From positions 186,001 to 250,000 of the forward strand of contig NW_005178701.1 of NCBI RefSeq assembly GCF_000350225.1: a stretch of DNA of 64,000 nucleotides. Reading direction: 5' to 3'. The notes beneath the pieces were generated by a model, which worked only from the letters and a program-made list of their open reading frames with translations, had not been told where the DNA came from and made no database searches. The stretch is from Chondrus crispus. Its lineage: Eukaryota; Rhodophyta; Florideophyceae; Gigartinales; Gigartinaceae. How positions within the stretch are numbered: position 1 is the first letter of the stretch; every line of letters begins with the position of its first letter. Positions 1 to 11,081 of this stretch are shown piece by piece. The position numbers and the translations under genes were made by a program.

Positions 1-475
1 TTACCGCCGTGTCAATATGTACTGCAAGCAGGTCTCCTTGTCCATGCACATAGTTTTGCTTTTCGACACGGCTGATTTGATTCCCGGAGCCTATAACGAG
101 AACTGAATCTTGGAGCTGCGGCAAAGAGCCGGGTTGAAGGAAGGTATGTTTTGTATTATCCATGCCGACTTGATCTTCTAAATCTTCCCAGAAGTCCTCG
201 CTTTCAACGTACAATTGAGCTATATCGCACTCATTGCCGATGGCGACAACCCTTGCCGGGGCCTTTGTGTCACTGTATCGTTTTGTTACTACGACTGAAG
301 TGTAATGGTCGACGGAGCGCGTGTTTGTCAGAATGCAACGTCCATGAATGACAAAGGCCGAAGACGTTGATTGTGGCTGCGGTGTCATGACGCAGGGCAA
401 CTCGTAGTTTGGTTCGCAATGAGTACAAAAAAAGGTGAGAACGCAATCCAAAATGTCAGGACTTGAATCCGGCAT
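1..475 (-). CDS. Deg9-like trypsin-fold serine protease, partial, catalytic His lost
   Basis: An open frame starts at an ATG (complement of 473-475) and runs 158 codons off the left edge of the window. Residues about 40-150 follow the protease domain of plant DEG9-type Deg/HtrA enzymes: the strand before the active site (AFVIHGRCILTN), the segment around the catalytic Asp (VVAIGNECDIAQL, D84), the run VESEDFW, and YVHGQGDLLAVHID, which in the family comes shortly before the catalytic Ser. The Ser loop itself lies outside the window. Two things are odd. The usual TNAH of the catalytic His reads TNTR, so His is Arg53. The glycine-rich stretch before the SRVE segment is shortened. The family degrades or chaperones proteins, in plants in the nucleus; this copy looks inactive or decaying. 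Family assignment is fairly sure; activity is unlikely. Confidence 0.72.
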   Translation of the reverse strand, partial: MPDSSPDILDCVLTFFCTHCEPNYELPCVMTPQPQSTSSAFVIHGRCILTNTRSVDHYTSVVVTKRYSDTKAPARVVAIGNECDIAQLYVESEDFWEDLEDQVGMDNTKHTFLQPGSLPQLQDSVLVIGSGNQISRVEKQNYVHGQGDLLAVHIDTAV

Positions 476-1366
476 ATGCGGCTCTAGGATTAGTTAGGAC
501 GAGGACGCTTGACCAAGTGGCGGTGCCCTTCTATGGTGGGGGCGGCTAAAGAGAGGGGACAGGAGGTATGGCCAGCATAAAAGCAGCGCTCATGGCGAGC
601 AGTCTTTGGGAGAGAGGAGGTCGCTACAAGGACTGCAAAGACCGGGTTTCGATTGCGATAGAGATGAAAGTGGGAGGCGGAATGGAAAATTGGAGGCAAA
701 ACGAGTGAATAGTGTGATAGAGCTGAGAAATACTCGCCCGACTTTCCAGTAAGTCCATCATGCAAGGATTCGATGATGCTTGAGACAAGGAAGCGATGAG
801 GACGGAAGTTGTGCTACGACGGTGCGAGTGAGCACTTGCCATACGGTGGGTGGGAGATCGACGTTTGCCCTCACCCCCGGCGTCGTGTACAGTGCACTCC
901 GAGTAGATGTAGTGACGCGTATTACACATGCCCGCATGTCACAAATTTCCGGTTGCGCATGTTGTTGAAACGGTATCAGCTCCAAACCTCACGTAGTGGT
1001 AGTCCATGCGTTCTACCTGTATCCCGACCACGGCCTTTTTCTATCAGCCCGTTGCGCTTGGACGCTCGGATTTTTGATTTTTTTGACCTGAATATTTCTC
1101 CCATTTTACTTTCCGTGTTTCTGCTTCTGTCGATAGCCAAGATTCCCAGATCTCTGATTTCGCCACTGCCACCACCACATATCCCTCTCCATCGATCCAA
1201 GTTTCCTTCTCTTCGGTACCTATCAGGGAATACACACAGATCTGCTTTTGTTTCTTCCATTTGGAAATCTACACGGATACTGGTTGCTTCTTCTACACTT
1301 GCTTATCAGCGGAGAATCTGACGGGGCGATTTGGGGGTTTCTGCACGGTCATAATCAATAACTGGA
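476..1366. other. Intergenic stretch, no gene recognised
   Basis: Several short open frames overlap on both strands but none shows a domain, a steady codon pattern or a plausible start context. The stretch must hold the promoter of the minus-strand protease gene and of the plus-strand gene starting at 1367. I see no repeat or RNA gene. Confidence 0.5.
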
Positions 1367-2733
1367 ATGCGCGAGCTAAGGGAAGGGGACTCCATTGAAG
1401 TTCTCTGGATTCTTGACGTTACTGTGGAGAGTGGAAGGAGGAAAGGTCAGAAAAACAAAAAGGACGTTTGGTGGAGGGGGAAAGTGAGTGGAGTTGGGAA
1501 GCGAAGAGGCGAGTTCGTTGCCCTCGTGCAGTATGATGCAGGCTACGGCATGGGTGAATCTGGTGTGAGCGCCCGCTTCATGAAAAACAAATTGCAGCAT
1601 AAGCAAGATGACGGAACGCTACTGTGCATGCAACAATGGCGGTATTACAAACGAGATTTCTCCGAGTGTGATGATGGAATCTCGAGTTCGGACGATGATT
1701 ACAGCGCCCTCGAGGCCTCCTGCACGAAGCGGAACTGCTTTACTAGTCTATGTGATCATAACAGAACTGCATCTCGTGTAGCATCTCTGGAACTGAGAGT
1801 GGATGACATTCAAATGCTTCTGAGTGCTCAAAGCGGCATTTATTCCAGATTACTGCGGTATAAGACTGAAAGTGATGTCATTTCTGACCGGGCTTTTGGA
1901 TTCCTAAGGCAAAGAATGGCAAATGCATGCCAGAGAGCTATTCAACTTCCAAGAATTCGAACTGCAGTCACGGATGTCGTCGCGCAGGAAGGAAGACATA
2001 TTGGTATGTGCTTCACAAGAGCTTTACGGGCAGATACGGACTGCACTCTTGCTGAAATGGAACAAATATGCCGCGTGGTCAGAATGCGGACTCCCACGGC
2101 AACATTTTACCCAACCTACGAGGAAACGCAGTCTCCCCGCTCCGACATAGAAACAATAACGATATTGTTTGATTCTCTCGGCTGTCTTGGTAAATGCATC
2201 GGTTTCACAAGTGTCTCTGATCTACAGTACTTCATGGTGAAGGGAAGAAAAATGAGGCGCATGGAAGTGTCTGACCAGAGCGCCTTTCGGCTGCTAGGGG
2301 GGACTTTGGCTGACAATGATTCAGAAAAATCCATGTTCATTTTTCGAGTTGCGGGAAGTCAAGTTTGCATAGCCACAGACAAAATGTGCGAGCTACTTTT
2401 CCGGGAGAACATGTGTTTCGATCGACGAAACAGAACGTACGCTAACAGACTAGAAAAAAAAGTATGATGCTTTCTGACGCCTTGAAGATCTCCAAGGTTG
2501 CCTATCACGGGAACAGGATACCAGAAAATCTGGGAGACCGTGCATTTCATTTGCTGTGGCATCGGACATCCGCGGGAAAAACAAAACAGCTTTCTAAGAC
2601 GTTGACAGATCCTGATGAGGCACTGGGCTGTTTAGAGATGAGCTGGCCTTCATTAGTGGTACGGGGTAAGCATATCATAGAGGAATTTCAAAGAATAGTA
2701 ACCCAGAACATGGTGAAGAGAACCATAGAATGA
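1367..2733 (+). CDS. Unrecognised protein with a Tudor/agenet-like N-terminus, one frame break
   Basis: The ATG at 1367 opens 366 codons ending at 2467. A second frame, open across the same point, continues to 2733. The break sits on a run of eight A (2454-2461); one more A would fuse both parts into about 455 residues, so I read it as one gene with a one-base deletion or sequencing error. Residues about 8-60 have the look of a small beta-barrel reader of the Tudor/agenet/PWWP kind (DSIEVLW, then KDVWWRGKV, then ALVQYDAGYGM). The rest is soluble, with an acidic Ser/Asp patch (SSSDDDYSALE) and no membrane segment. It converges on the transposase ending at 3096 and may belong to the same mobile element. 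The Tudor-like reading is inference from pattern only. Confidence 0.5.
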
Positions 2734-3095
2734 AAAGGATTGAAGTTATGCCAATGCAAAAACGTCAATGGCCAGCCAGGCACGTCGCAAACGCTCACCT
2801 CATCTCTTTGTGTCGAATCTGACTGCCCTCCGCTATCCTTCTCTCATCAATCCAAACACACATCTTTTCCTCACCCACAAATGTCTGCCCTCAGGCCCCG
2901 CGCCACCCCTTCACATCCAAACAATACCCCCAACCGCCCCTCCGTAAGAACGAAGGGCGCCTTTGATGGCAACCAAAAACATGAATGGCATGGTCACATT
3001 ACTTTACTTACTTATCAACGTACACAAATGGCTAACTCTCTCTATAGCGGGCTGGCCGTTTCCCACAATTCTATCGGCTGTGAGATATGCATAAT

Positions 3096-6000
3096 TTACC
3101 CCATTCGTGGAGGGTATCCTTGCCGCTTTGTAAGATAATAGAACCTTTCGCCTGAAAGAATTCCAGCTGCGTGCGTTATCACGCCGACATTTTCACTGAA
3201 GTGACAGTGGTTCTCTGGTGAATACATAGAACACGCATGTATCAGCCCAACCCTTCTCACATTTCCAGTCAATCTTAGTAAGGTTAATGGTGTACCGGGG
3301 GGAACGTGTAGGGTTCTATCCTCATGTAATGTGCATTTTCGCACAAAAACGAATGGAGAACTCTCGATACAATATTCTCCAGCACCAGACTGGTGGTCAT
3401 TCCAAGATACAAATGCCTCGACAGCAAAAACAACAAGTATGTAATTGTCCGGACTGCCCTCCATTTCAAGAAGACTCGGCTGCTCCTCGAGTAGGTCTCC
3501 TGTCCTGTCATGACGCACAAGCGATTGAATGGCGTTTCCTACACGAATACAATCGTGAGGATATGAATGCCCGGATGTGCTCGACCTAAATGTGTTTTGT
3601 TTAAACCGGCGCGCCTTCTTGAAGAACGTTACTTTGCGCTCGCCATCGAATTGGAGAATAACTGACTGATTGAGCAACTTCATCATACCTGTATGCGACG
3701 TCGATGTCTTTTCTGTACCGTTCAGAACCCACTTAGAATGTGACCCATCACCACGCGGACCGGGCGATGTTTTTCCTACCAGCTTACGCAACAACGGCTT
3801 GATTAGTAAGTCCTCTGTCAGCTGGCTTTCGAATGAGGTAGTGTCTAGATGTTCCGATGGAGTACTTTTTGACCGGTCAAGAATGTACCGAAGTCGTTTT
3901 TATGTTCCTGTGACAAGGGGTTGTCCACTATCTTTTCTGTTAGTGCCGCAAGACGGTCTTGCCAGTCGTCAGAAAGTGCATGCTGTACTGCTTGTAAATG
4001 GGGATTTCTTCTGTTAGAACGGGAAATGCCTCGCTTTAATGGCTGATGGGCAAACTCAAAGACGAGTTCACCAAAATGGCGCACATGACCCATCGCCGCG
4101 ACTGAGTGAGTATACAACTCGATAAGCCTGTGCAAGTTTGGTTTGTCTATGTTCTTCTTTGCTAGTTCAGACTGACCACAAAGCTTATCACACAAGGAAA
4201 CGTACTGACGAGACATGTCCTGTAGCTCAACGGTACTCGCCCGACCACGATCCAAGTTGAACAGCCTCACCGCCTCTTTCCCGTCGATAAGAAGGCTTGG
4301 ATACCAATACGTTTTTGTTACTAGGGCTGAATAAAGTTGTAGGCATTTTACAGCATGTAGAAGCGCACTTGATTGTTCATCATTCCGCCCTGCTCCACAA
4401 TCCATTTTTTCACCGCAAAAGTCCGGAAAAATTTTGTCAGCAAGGACAAGTGTGCAGAACACGCCGCTGATCGACGTGGAAAAGAGCTTCTTACCCTTGA
4501 AATCAAACAATTTGTTTTGAATCACAAGATTGTTTGCTCGGAGCGCCTCGCAAACTCGTGATTCAACGTGTCGAACAGCTTCTTCATCATGAAGTAGCAT
4601 GAAGCAAGTTGTTAAAATATTGATAGCGTTACCAGACAGCAAATGGTCAGGTGCCACCAAAACGGAACGGTAAGGGTCGAACATGGCATTAAAGATTGGA
4701 TGGCCGCAACTTGCGATCGGTATTTTACCGCTGGACTGTGCACGCGTCAGTTTCTGATATAGCAACAGCAAAGGACTACCAGAAACCTTGCCGGATGATT
4801 CTTGCTCCATACCAAGGTGATGTAATAGCGAAGAAAATTCCCTCTCATTTATGTTCGCCCCACGAATGGCATCTGTTCGTGGACCTGACCGAAAGCTGCA
4901 AGAATCTGCGCTGTGCTCGTCGGTGGTAAAGCCATGACGAGACTGTGCTGGATCAAGTTTCTGAACTCTAAAAGAACAAAGATGACAGGCTGCATCAGCA
5001 TTGTGGCCGAGCAAGTCTGAAACATGGGCAATTTCGAGAAAATCAGCAACATATGCCACGACTTGGATGAAAACGGTGATTGCAAGCCCAGCTCCATCAA
5101 CAGTTTTAATACCGTCGGTTGCTGCAGTCTCGAGATCTTCTGATATGATGCGCAAAACTTCACTGGATTCTACTCCCGGGGGAGTCCGAGCAACCTGACC
5201 GACTTGCGGCCAGTGCGATGCCTTGGTAGTAAGTTGAGGGGAAGCATGTATATTCCTCCTGCAGAACCTTGTTTCTCCTTGTATTGAGAGAACCCGTCCG
5301 AGTACAGTAGTATTCTGTACACAAAGAAACGACTACCATCCAGCAGCGTACCAGTAGACTTGTCACATGGGCATTGAAATTCATCGACATGACTTGTAAC
5401 TCCTATTGTGCCTATATCAAGTACGTCTTCATGCGATGAGTTACAATATGGGCCACTCTGTTGCTTTGCATTTAATACAACGTCAGATACCATCTGTTTG
5501 AATGCTCTGCACCACTGGAATTTACGTCCTTCTCTGTCGCTGTTGGTAGTTGGAATCCAAACAATTTCAATCGGCCATGTTGTTCTAGTATTGCTGCAAA
5601 GTCTGTGTGCAGGAAAGCACACGTGATCTGATATGGACAAATACAGCTGAGTGCAAAGATCGCCCTCCTTCATGAATTCCTCACCTCCAGGGCCCCAGAA
5701 GTGGCCAATGTCCGAATCGGCGTTCAGTCTGAACTTGGAGCTCACCAGTACAGTTTTCCCTATGTTAGCATGCAGAAGGTAGTGGGATCTTTCTCCCCTT
5801 GTGAAAGAGAGTCCGCTGACGGAATGATAAGAATATCTGCCGCTGTCTGTAGACCCGTCTCGTTGCCCGGGCGTACTTGACATTGCAATGTTCACAGATG
5901 TTCCAACCTTGTAAAAAGAGGAACGGGAAAAGTCTCCGTGTTGTTTCGAGAATGCACTAGAGTTGGGCTGACACAAGACTGAATTCCCTCTTGAAACCAT

Positions 6001-6885
6001 CGGAATTCTGTTAGCCGTCGTGAAAACCGGATCGAGAACACCACCTTTGGCTTCAGCCAAGCATCCCTGTTCCAAGAGCATCCACGTGGGTCTGAATGAT
6101 ACATCCCGCCGCGCCCAAGAGCTTGGTAGAATAACTTCGGCCTCGGCTACAGCCGAAGTTGGATGAGGATCCACCGATAAATCGGAACGCGATACTGGGG
6201 AAGTCGATTGCCTGGCACCGGCTTTTTTCAAGTCGACGGGAAATACACATCTCCGAGAAACAGGAAAGCTTTTCTCGCGCAAGTAAGGCAAAAGATTGCG
6301 CTGGATCGATGAGTATGAAGGCAAAGGCTTTTCGTGGGGCGCATATCTTCCAAGTAACCAGTTAACTGTGTCCCGGAAGTATTCGAATTGATCAATCGTG
6401 AACCTGTTCGTACCACTGACGGCTAACAATGACAACAATTGCTGCCACGTTGATACGCATCTCCGGTCCAAAGGTATGTTCTCATAAGAAGCGCTCACAT
6501 CTGAAGTAGGGGAAGGAGGCAATGCGCCATCGATAAAAGCATCTTCACTTGTATTAGAGATGGATGCCAAATGCTCGTCCCTTTCCTTATCCTGAGTGGT
6601 GCCCTCTGTTTCAACGAGTGGATTTTCCGTTAACGCATTGGGATCGTCTTGATCTGAATCGAAGGAGAGCCTTCTTTTCACTAAATCGTCAAAAGATTGA
6701 GTTTCAGCTCCAGATTTGTTCTTTTCAATAGAATGTAGGAAACCGGCTGGACTTGCAACTTTGTTTGGATCTGTGTAGCGCGGCAATCTTTCAATCCAGC
6801 TAAACCGCTCCTTAGCTCGCTTAACGTCCCTCCTTGGCCGAGGTCTTTTTCGTTGTGATGACTTGTTACCCGAATGACTCTGCAT
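3096..6885 (-). pseudogene. Large DDE transposase of the CACTA/KDZ/Plavaka (CMC-like) group, two frameshifts
   Basis: Three consecutive minus-strand frames form one protein of about 1,260 residues. The likely start is the ATG at 6885 (MQSHSGNK followed by a basic, NLS-like stretch), not the longer upstream extension to 7230. The central part carries the pattern of tnp2/KDZ/Plavaka transposases: an acidic start (ILLYSDGFSQYKEKQGSAGG, where the D is the likely first catalytic residue), then MLPLNLLPRH.R, VRLLGL, an EDLETAATDGIKTVD helix, YVADFLEIA and the zinc-type motif GHNADAACHLCSF. Frame breaks: at the G run 5178-5182 (C run on the coding strand) and at the T run 3866-3870 (A run on the coding strand). 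At each, one extra base restores a smooth reading frame. Whether this is decay or base-calling error cannot be told here. The superfamily is likely; the exact family is not. Confidence 0.62.
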
Positions 6886-7334
6886 ATCAACGAATATGTG
6901 CACAACAGTGTCTGGAAGAGGGAGAAAGTGGAAACGGGAGGGGTGCAAGAGGAAGAAAGTGGGAACGGACGACGATAAAAAACATATGCCATTGTATGGT
7001 GGGATGGTATGGTAGCCCCATAAGAACGGGACGACATACCGACAGATACAAAGACTTTTTCGCGGGAAATGGAAACGAAATTTGAATCTGAGAAGTCTAC
7101 AGCAATGTTTAGCATTAAAAAGTGGGCTCCATGGCTCTTGTCGCGCGCCGCAAGTGCGGAGGAATGGTGTAAAGTACTTTAAGGTCCGCCTCTTCTCCAT
7201 CCCCGACACAAACGTCGCCCTGCCCGCCAATCATCACGCTGCTCGCGTTCATCAAGAGCCCCTCCAGTTTAATATTGGTCTAAATCATTACTTCATGATC
7301 AAGAGCAAAGCAGTCTAGAGCATTGATTTTCAAA
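6886..7334. promoter_or_regulatory. Divergent promoter region between transposase and partner gene
   Basis: The transposase (start 6885, minus) and the 745-residue gene (start 7335, plus) point away from each other with 449 bp between them, so both promoters must lie here. The transposase frame stays open upstream to 7230, but that extension is hydrophobic, aromatic and low in conserved-looking sequence, so I treat it as leader. I do not see a clear TATA box or repeated operator-like motif. Confidence 0.4.
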
Positions 7335-9572
7335 ATGACGGGTAAGGGTGGAGGTGGCCGCACAAACAAGGCAAGGCAGAAGCGTTCTACCGGTGTCGGC
7401 CCAAGCTACCAGAGAAGAGTGAGAAGAAAGGTAACGGGGAGCGATGCACTGTCGATATTTCCCAGAAGTGACTCACCTCCCATCCATGGGGGCCATGCGG
7501 AGAGACGGAAACGTCCAACTCCCATGGAGCTTCAAAATGTCCCTAACACATCTGATATGGAAACACAGCCCCCCATGACAAGAGAAAGTGAGGAACCACG
7601 GCCAAGACTAGAGCAGGATCCCGAAATTTTTCTTCCTAATCCGCGAACTCCCGTGCACTCGAACCGAGACAACCTTCCCCTTCGAGATGGAGGTGTCCTT
7701 GGCAATTCAACAGCTCCGATCCGTGATTTTCAAGCTATACATAGGAATGGCAGGCAACTCCCGCAAATGAGTGAACGAGAGAACGAAACCCCTGGTGGGC
7801 ATTCGAATCGCAATGCAGTGCTTGACCGTCGAAGGGTTCTTGGAACGTCCGAAATCGCTCAACTTAAATCCGACCCGTCTTTTAGGATATTTTTGGAGAA
7901 CCTTCAGAGAACTCTTTTAACCAAGTTTAATACAGTCGAAAGTGCGATCAAAAATCTACGACAAGAAGTTTATTCTGTCAAAAATCTCGTTACAGATGGC
8001 ATGTTAGGAATGAAGGCAGGTTCAAGTTCTGGTTTGCGGAAGAAATCGAAGAGAAGCTCCAACTTCACCTCGAAATGGGCTTTCAAAGACCTCGTGGAGC
8101 AGGAGAATGCTTCCTTGGGAGCGCAAGTAGAGTTCGTGTTTGGCTCTTCTCTGCTGTCAGAAACTCTTACAGGTTGCGTATGTCACTTCATGGAGTATAC
8201 TTGGTCCCTTGGCATTAAACTAGCTCACACACACCTGGCTATGGCTGCGTTCTTGTACGGCCACAACAAAACAGCAACGAAAAAGGCGTTTGCATGCGGA
8301 TTGGCGCTAGTGCATTGTGATTTCAAGTTCAGGTACGTAAAGAAGCTGTTCGAGAGTGCTAGAAGGCGCAGGATTGACGTTTCATACAGCGGGAGAAACG
8401 ATGACAGAGACAGTGTTAGTCATGAACACCGCCATCCTCAGCGTGAAATGCCTCACTGGCTAGAGACTGGATATGTCGGAAAAGATATACTGAAGATAAC
8501 AAGAAAACTGGTAGAAACGAAGGAGAAGCCCCCCAAACCCCTCGTGGAAACCGTGAAGGGACGAGAGGCCATCTACATCGCTCAAAGTGTGTACGCAATG
8601 GTGACCGACTTTTTTAGGGAGTCCCGAGTTGCAGCCAAGAAGCGTTTTTTTGAAGATCTTGGGTTCATACTGATTCCGTGGGAGTCGCGACGAGGCATAC
8701 CGGAAGGCTTTCAGCCCCCGAAGTTATCGTTTAAGTATCCAGATCACTATTTCAACATCGGGGATCAAATTACATCTGCAGTTACGTCTGACATTCCAAA
8801 CGCGGTGGCATTAAACAAATGCCTTTTGCGGGAAATGACTGATTCTCGGTTGGAATTACATGTTCTACTGGAGTACGATGTTCTTGTGGGTGAGGGTTTA
8901 CTAAAAAATGGCGGACAGAGGAGAGGCTTTCAGCCAGCCCAACGCAAACGTATGCACCGCACAATTAACCTTGCTGTAGTATCTCTAAATTTCTTTCTAG
9001 CGTACACCCAAGGCAAAGACGTGACTGATTTTCTTTGCAGTCATTCAGGCTCTCTACGGACAGTTTTCCGAACTGCATTGCTATTTCGTTTGTTTGTCAA
9101 CGATGTTATCAACGGCAGGAGTCATTTGGCTTTGCCCTCTACCTTGCGTACCATGGAGGATGATGAAGGGGTACAGGAACAAAATATCAGTGGCGGCGGT
9201 ACATTGTTGTTTCCGGGCGAAGCAGAGGAAGATGAAGCAGACCAGCCACAGCATAGTAACCATGATGAATACGAGGAAAGCGAAGAAAACGGTAGCAACA
9301 TGGCTCGTGTGCGGATTTTAAACTTCCTGCCAGGTCTTTCGAAACAGAAAGATGTATTGGATGCACAAATCCTAAGGATATCTCCGGCAGCATTCGACAA
9401 ACTGTGCACAATTTTTCCAACAGGTACCTCAGAGCGAGAGAATGCGGGTAAAAGTGTCGAAAATATGCAACAGGTTCAGGATCAATTGTGGGAAGATGAC
9501 TCCAATGATGATGATGAGTTTAATTTCGAGCACCTTCTTCAGGGTAGCAGCAGAAACAGGAATGAGGGGTGA
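7335..9572 (+). CDS. Unrecognised 745-residue protein divergent from the transposase
   Basis: A single uninterrupted frame from the ATG at 7335. The N-terminal 60 residues are very basic (MTGKGGGGRTNKARQKRS, RRVRRK), suggesting nuclear location or nucleic-acid binding. Residues about 180-235 (LENLQRTLLTKFNTVESAIK and onward) look like a coiled coil. The middle, about 255-590, is a mixed alpha/beta globular region with no motif I know. The C-terminus is strongly acidic (EEDEADQPQHSNHDEYEESE, DDSNDDDEFNFE). Its head-to-head placement with the transposase suggests an accessory gene of the same element, such as the DNA-binding TnpA-type proteins of CACTA elements; that is inference from position only. 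It is one of the few long intact frames in the window. Confidence 0.5.
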   Translation: MTGKGGGGRTNKARQKRSTGVGPSYQRRVRRKVTGSDALSIFPRSDSPPIHGGHAERRKRPTPMELQNVPNTSDMETQPPMTRESEEPRPRLEQDPEIFLPNPRTPVHSNRDNLPLRDGGVLGNSTAPIRDFQAIHRNGRQLPQMSERENETPGGHSNRNAVLDRRRVLGTSEIAQLKSDPSFRIFLENLQRTLLTKFNTVESAIKNLRQEVYSVKNLVTDGMLGMKAGSSSGLRKKSKRSSNFTSKWAFKDLVEQENASLGAQVEFVFGSSLLSETLTGCVCHFMEYTWSLGIKLAHTHLAMAAFLYGHNKTATKKAFACGLALVHCDFKFRYVKKLFESARRRRIDVSYSGRNDDRDSVSHEHRHPQREMPHWLETGYVGKDILKITRKLVETKEKPPKPLVETVKGREAIYIAQSVYAMVTDFFRESRVAAKKRFFEDLGFILIPWESRRGIPEGFQPPKLSFKYPDHYFNIGDQITSAVTSDIPNAVALNKCLLREMTDSRLELHVLLEYDVLVGEGLLKNGGQRRGFQPAQRKRMHRTINLAVVSLNFFLAYTQGKDVTDFLCSHSGSLRTVFRTALLFRLFVNDVINGRSHLALPSTLRTMEDDEGVQEQNISGGGTLLFPGEAEEDEADQPQHSNHDEYEESEENGSNMARVRILNFLPGLSKQKDVLDAQILRISPAAFDKLCTIFPTGTSERENAGKSVENMQQVQDQLWEDDSNDDDEFNFEHLLQGSSRNRNEG

Positions 9573-11081
9573 TTTGCCTCATGTTACAGTATATCCATGA
9601 CTACTTATTTCACGCGATACTTCACGTTTTGAGTCGTGGGAGAGTGTACTCTTGCAAAGGCTTACCCTGTCCGAGAAGAACTCACAATGTGGGATCATAA
9701 TGCTCAAATGTGAGTTCTAGGAATTAATCTGATAGAGAAGTTTGGAGGTGGCAATGAGTTCTTCCAATGAATAATAAAGGTATCAATTTTCACGGATATC
9801 AGATACAACACTGAATACATCAAACCTTTCCCCGACATGTCTGAGGTTTCAGAGGTAGAGTAGGCAGATACAGGGTAGATATTATGTTAGGAAAGGGAGA
9901 GAGAGAAGTTACTGTGAGTTGGGGGTGGGTGAGGTGGATGTGATCTGGGCGGATTTGATCACGATTGAGATGGCCGAACATTTTAGTGATGGCAGGGTAC
10001 ATGTGGGACGGGGTGGTTATATAGAATTGGTTACAGTAACTGTAGCGATACCGTGGAGGATGGAAGACTTCACCTGATCATCTGATCTACCACAACCGAA
10101 ACTCTCTACTCCTCGCGCCCTTCCATTTCCCCTCCTTGAACCCTCTTCCCCTTGATCCCCCTCCAACACCTTGTCCATCACCAACATGTCGACCCCCGAC
10201 CCTCGAGCACGACCTCCTCCTCTCCTCCCTCACCCCCGGACCCGACCTTCACCTCACAAAACATCCATCCCACCAACCTCCTTGACATCACCCAATATCA
10301 CACGCCAACCCGCTCTTCCTGGCATATTCACCCACCTCTTCATATAACAATCTCTCATCCAAAAACCATGGAATGATTTTCCTAGCGCTCCACGACATCA
10401 ATTGCCCTCTTCACTTGCGTCGTGAATCGCATTCCCGCGCGGTGGCTTTCCTTCCGATTCCCAACCTGTACGACACGAAGGTACTGTAACTTTACAGCAC
10501 ATACGTACATCTTGTCGCCCCGCCACCGCCGCCTCTCGCCGCCTCCCGAAAATTTAGGCCAAAAAGGAGGGTGGCTACAGCTCACCGGGGGACATGTGCA
10601 TTGCTGGACAGGCGAGGCTGGCTTGATTCCCCACACCGACGCCGCCGTCCGGTGTTAAAATTGGACAAATTTAATGAGGGTGGGATTTCACATGAGACCG
10701 CACGTTGCGCACGGGCGGGCCTGTGCTGCACGCGTAACACGCTCCCACACACCTCTGCTGAAATGTCCATGTGGCGGGACAAGACCAGCATGGCGACACG
10801 GCCCTCAGTATAATTCCAATAATTTTTCAACCAATACATTCATGCCAAATGTCCAGGTGCTCGGGTGCTGGCACCGCGAACTCTTCGTTAGGAACGGCCC
10901 TTACACCCCCGGGATCAATGGCGCGTCTCCCGTCTCAGTGGCGGCCTTCCCAAATGGTGGATTTTTGATCCGCAAGCTCGTCAACCGTCCTCATCGTTGC
11001 CGTCAACAGGTGTCGTCAACAGGCGTCGTCCCCCGCTCTCCCTCCCCATTTTCATTCGCATCTCAGCCCCTCCATTTCACA
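9573..11081. other. Intergenic stretch, pyrimidine-rich on the plus strand
   Basis: No gene recognised. From about 10080 to 10380 the plus strand is dominated by C and T tracts that give low-complexity Pro/Ser/Thr frames; these are not convincing proteins. The part near 10380-11081 precedes OEP80 and should contain its promoter and leader. Longer frames reaching into OEP80 from 10674 lack coding character before 11082. Confidence 0.45.

Larger units (their letters stand above)
1367..9572. mobile_element. Candidate multi-gene DNA transposon (borders not found)
   Basis: Three genes lie close together: a Tudor-like protein (+), a CMC-like transposase (-) and a basic/acidic coiled-coil protein (+). 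CACTA and KDZ-type elements often carry extra genes beside the transposase, so one element of at least 8.2 kb is plausible. I looked by eye for terminal inverted repeats and a CACTA/TAGTG pair in the flanks (about 500-1366 and 9573-10400) and did not find a convincing match, so the borders given are only those of the outer genes. Confidence 0.33.

Noticed and set aside
809..1321. 170-codon plus-strand frame upstream of the Tudor-like gene.
   Set aside because: Composition is low-complexity, no motif is present, and overlapping frames on both strands are equally open.
3866..5182. Programmed frameshifting in the CMC-like transposase.
   Set aside because: Both breaks need one added base at plain homopolymers with no slippery heptamer or downstream structure, and the same kind of break affects unrelated genes here.
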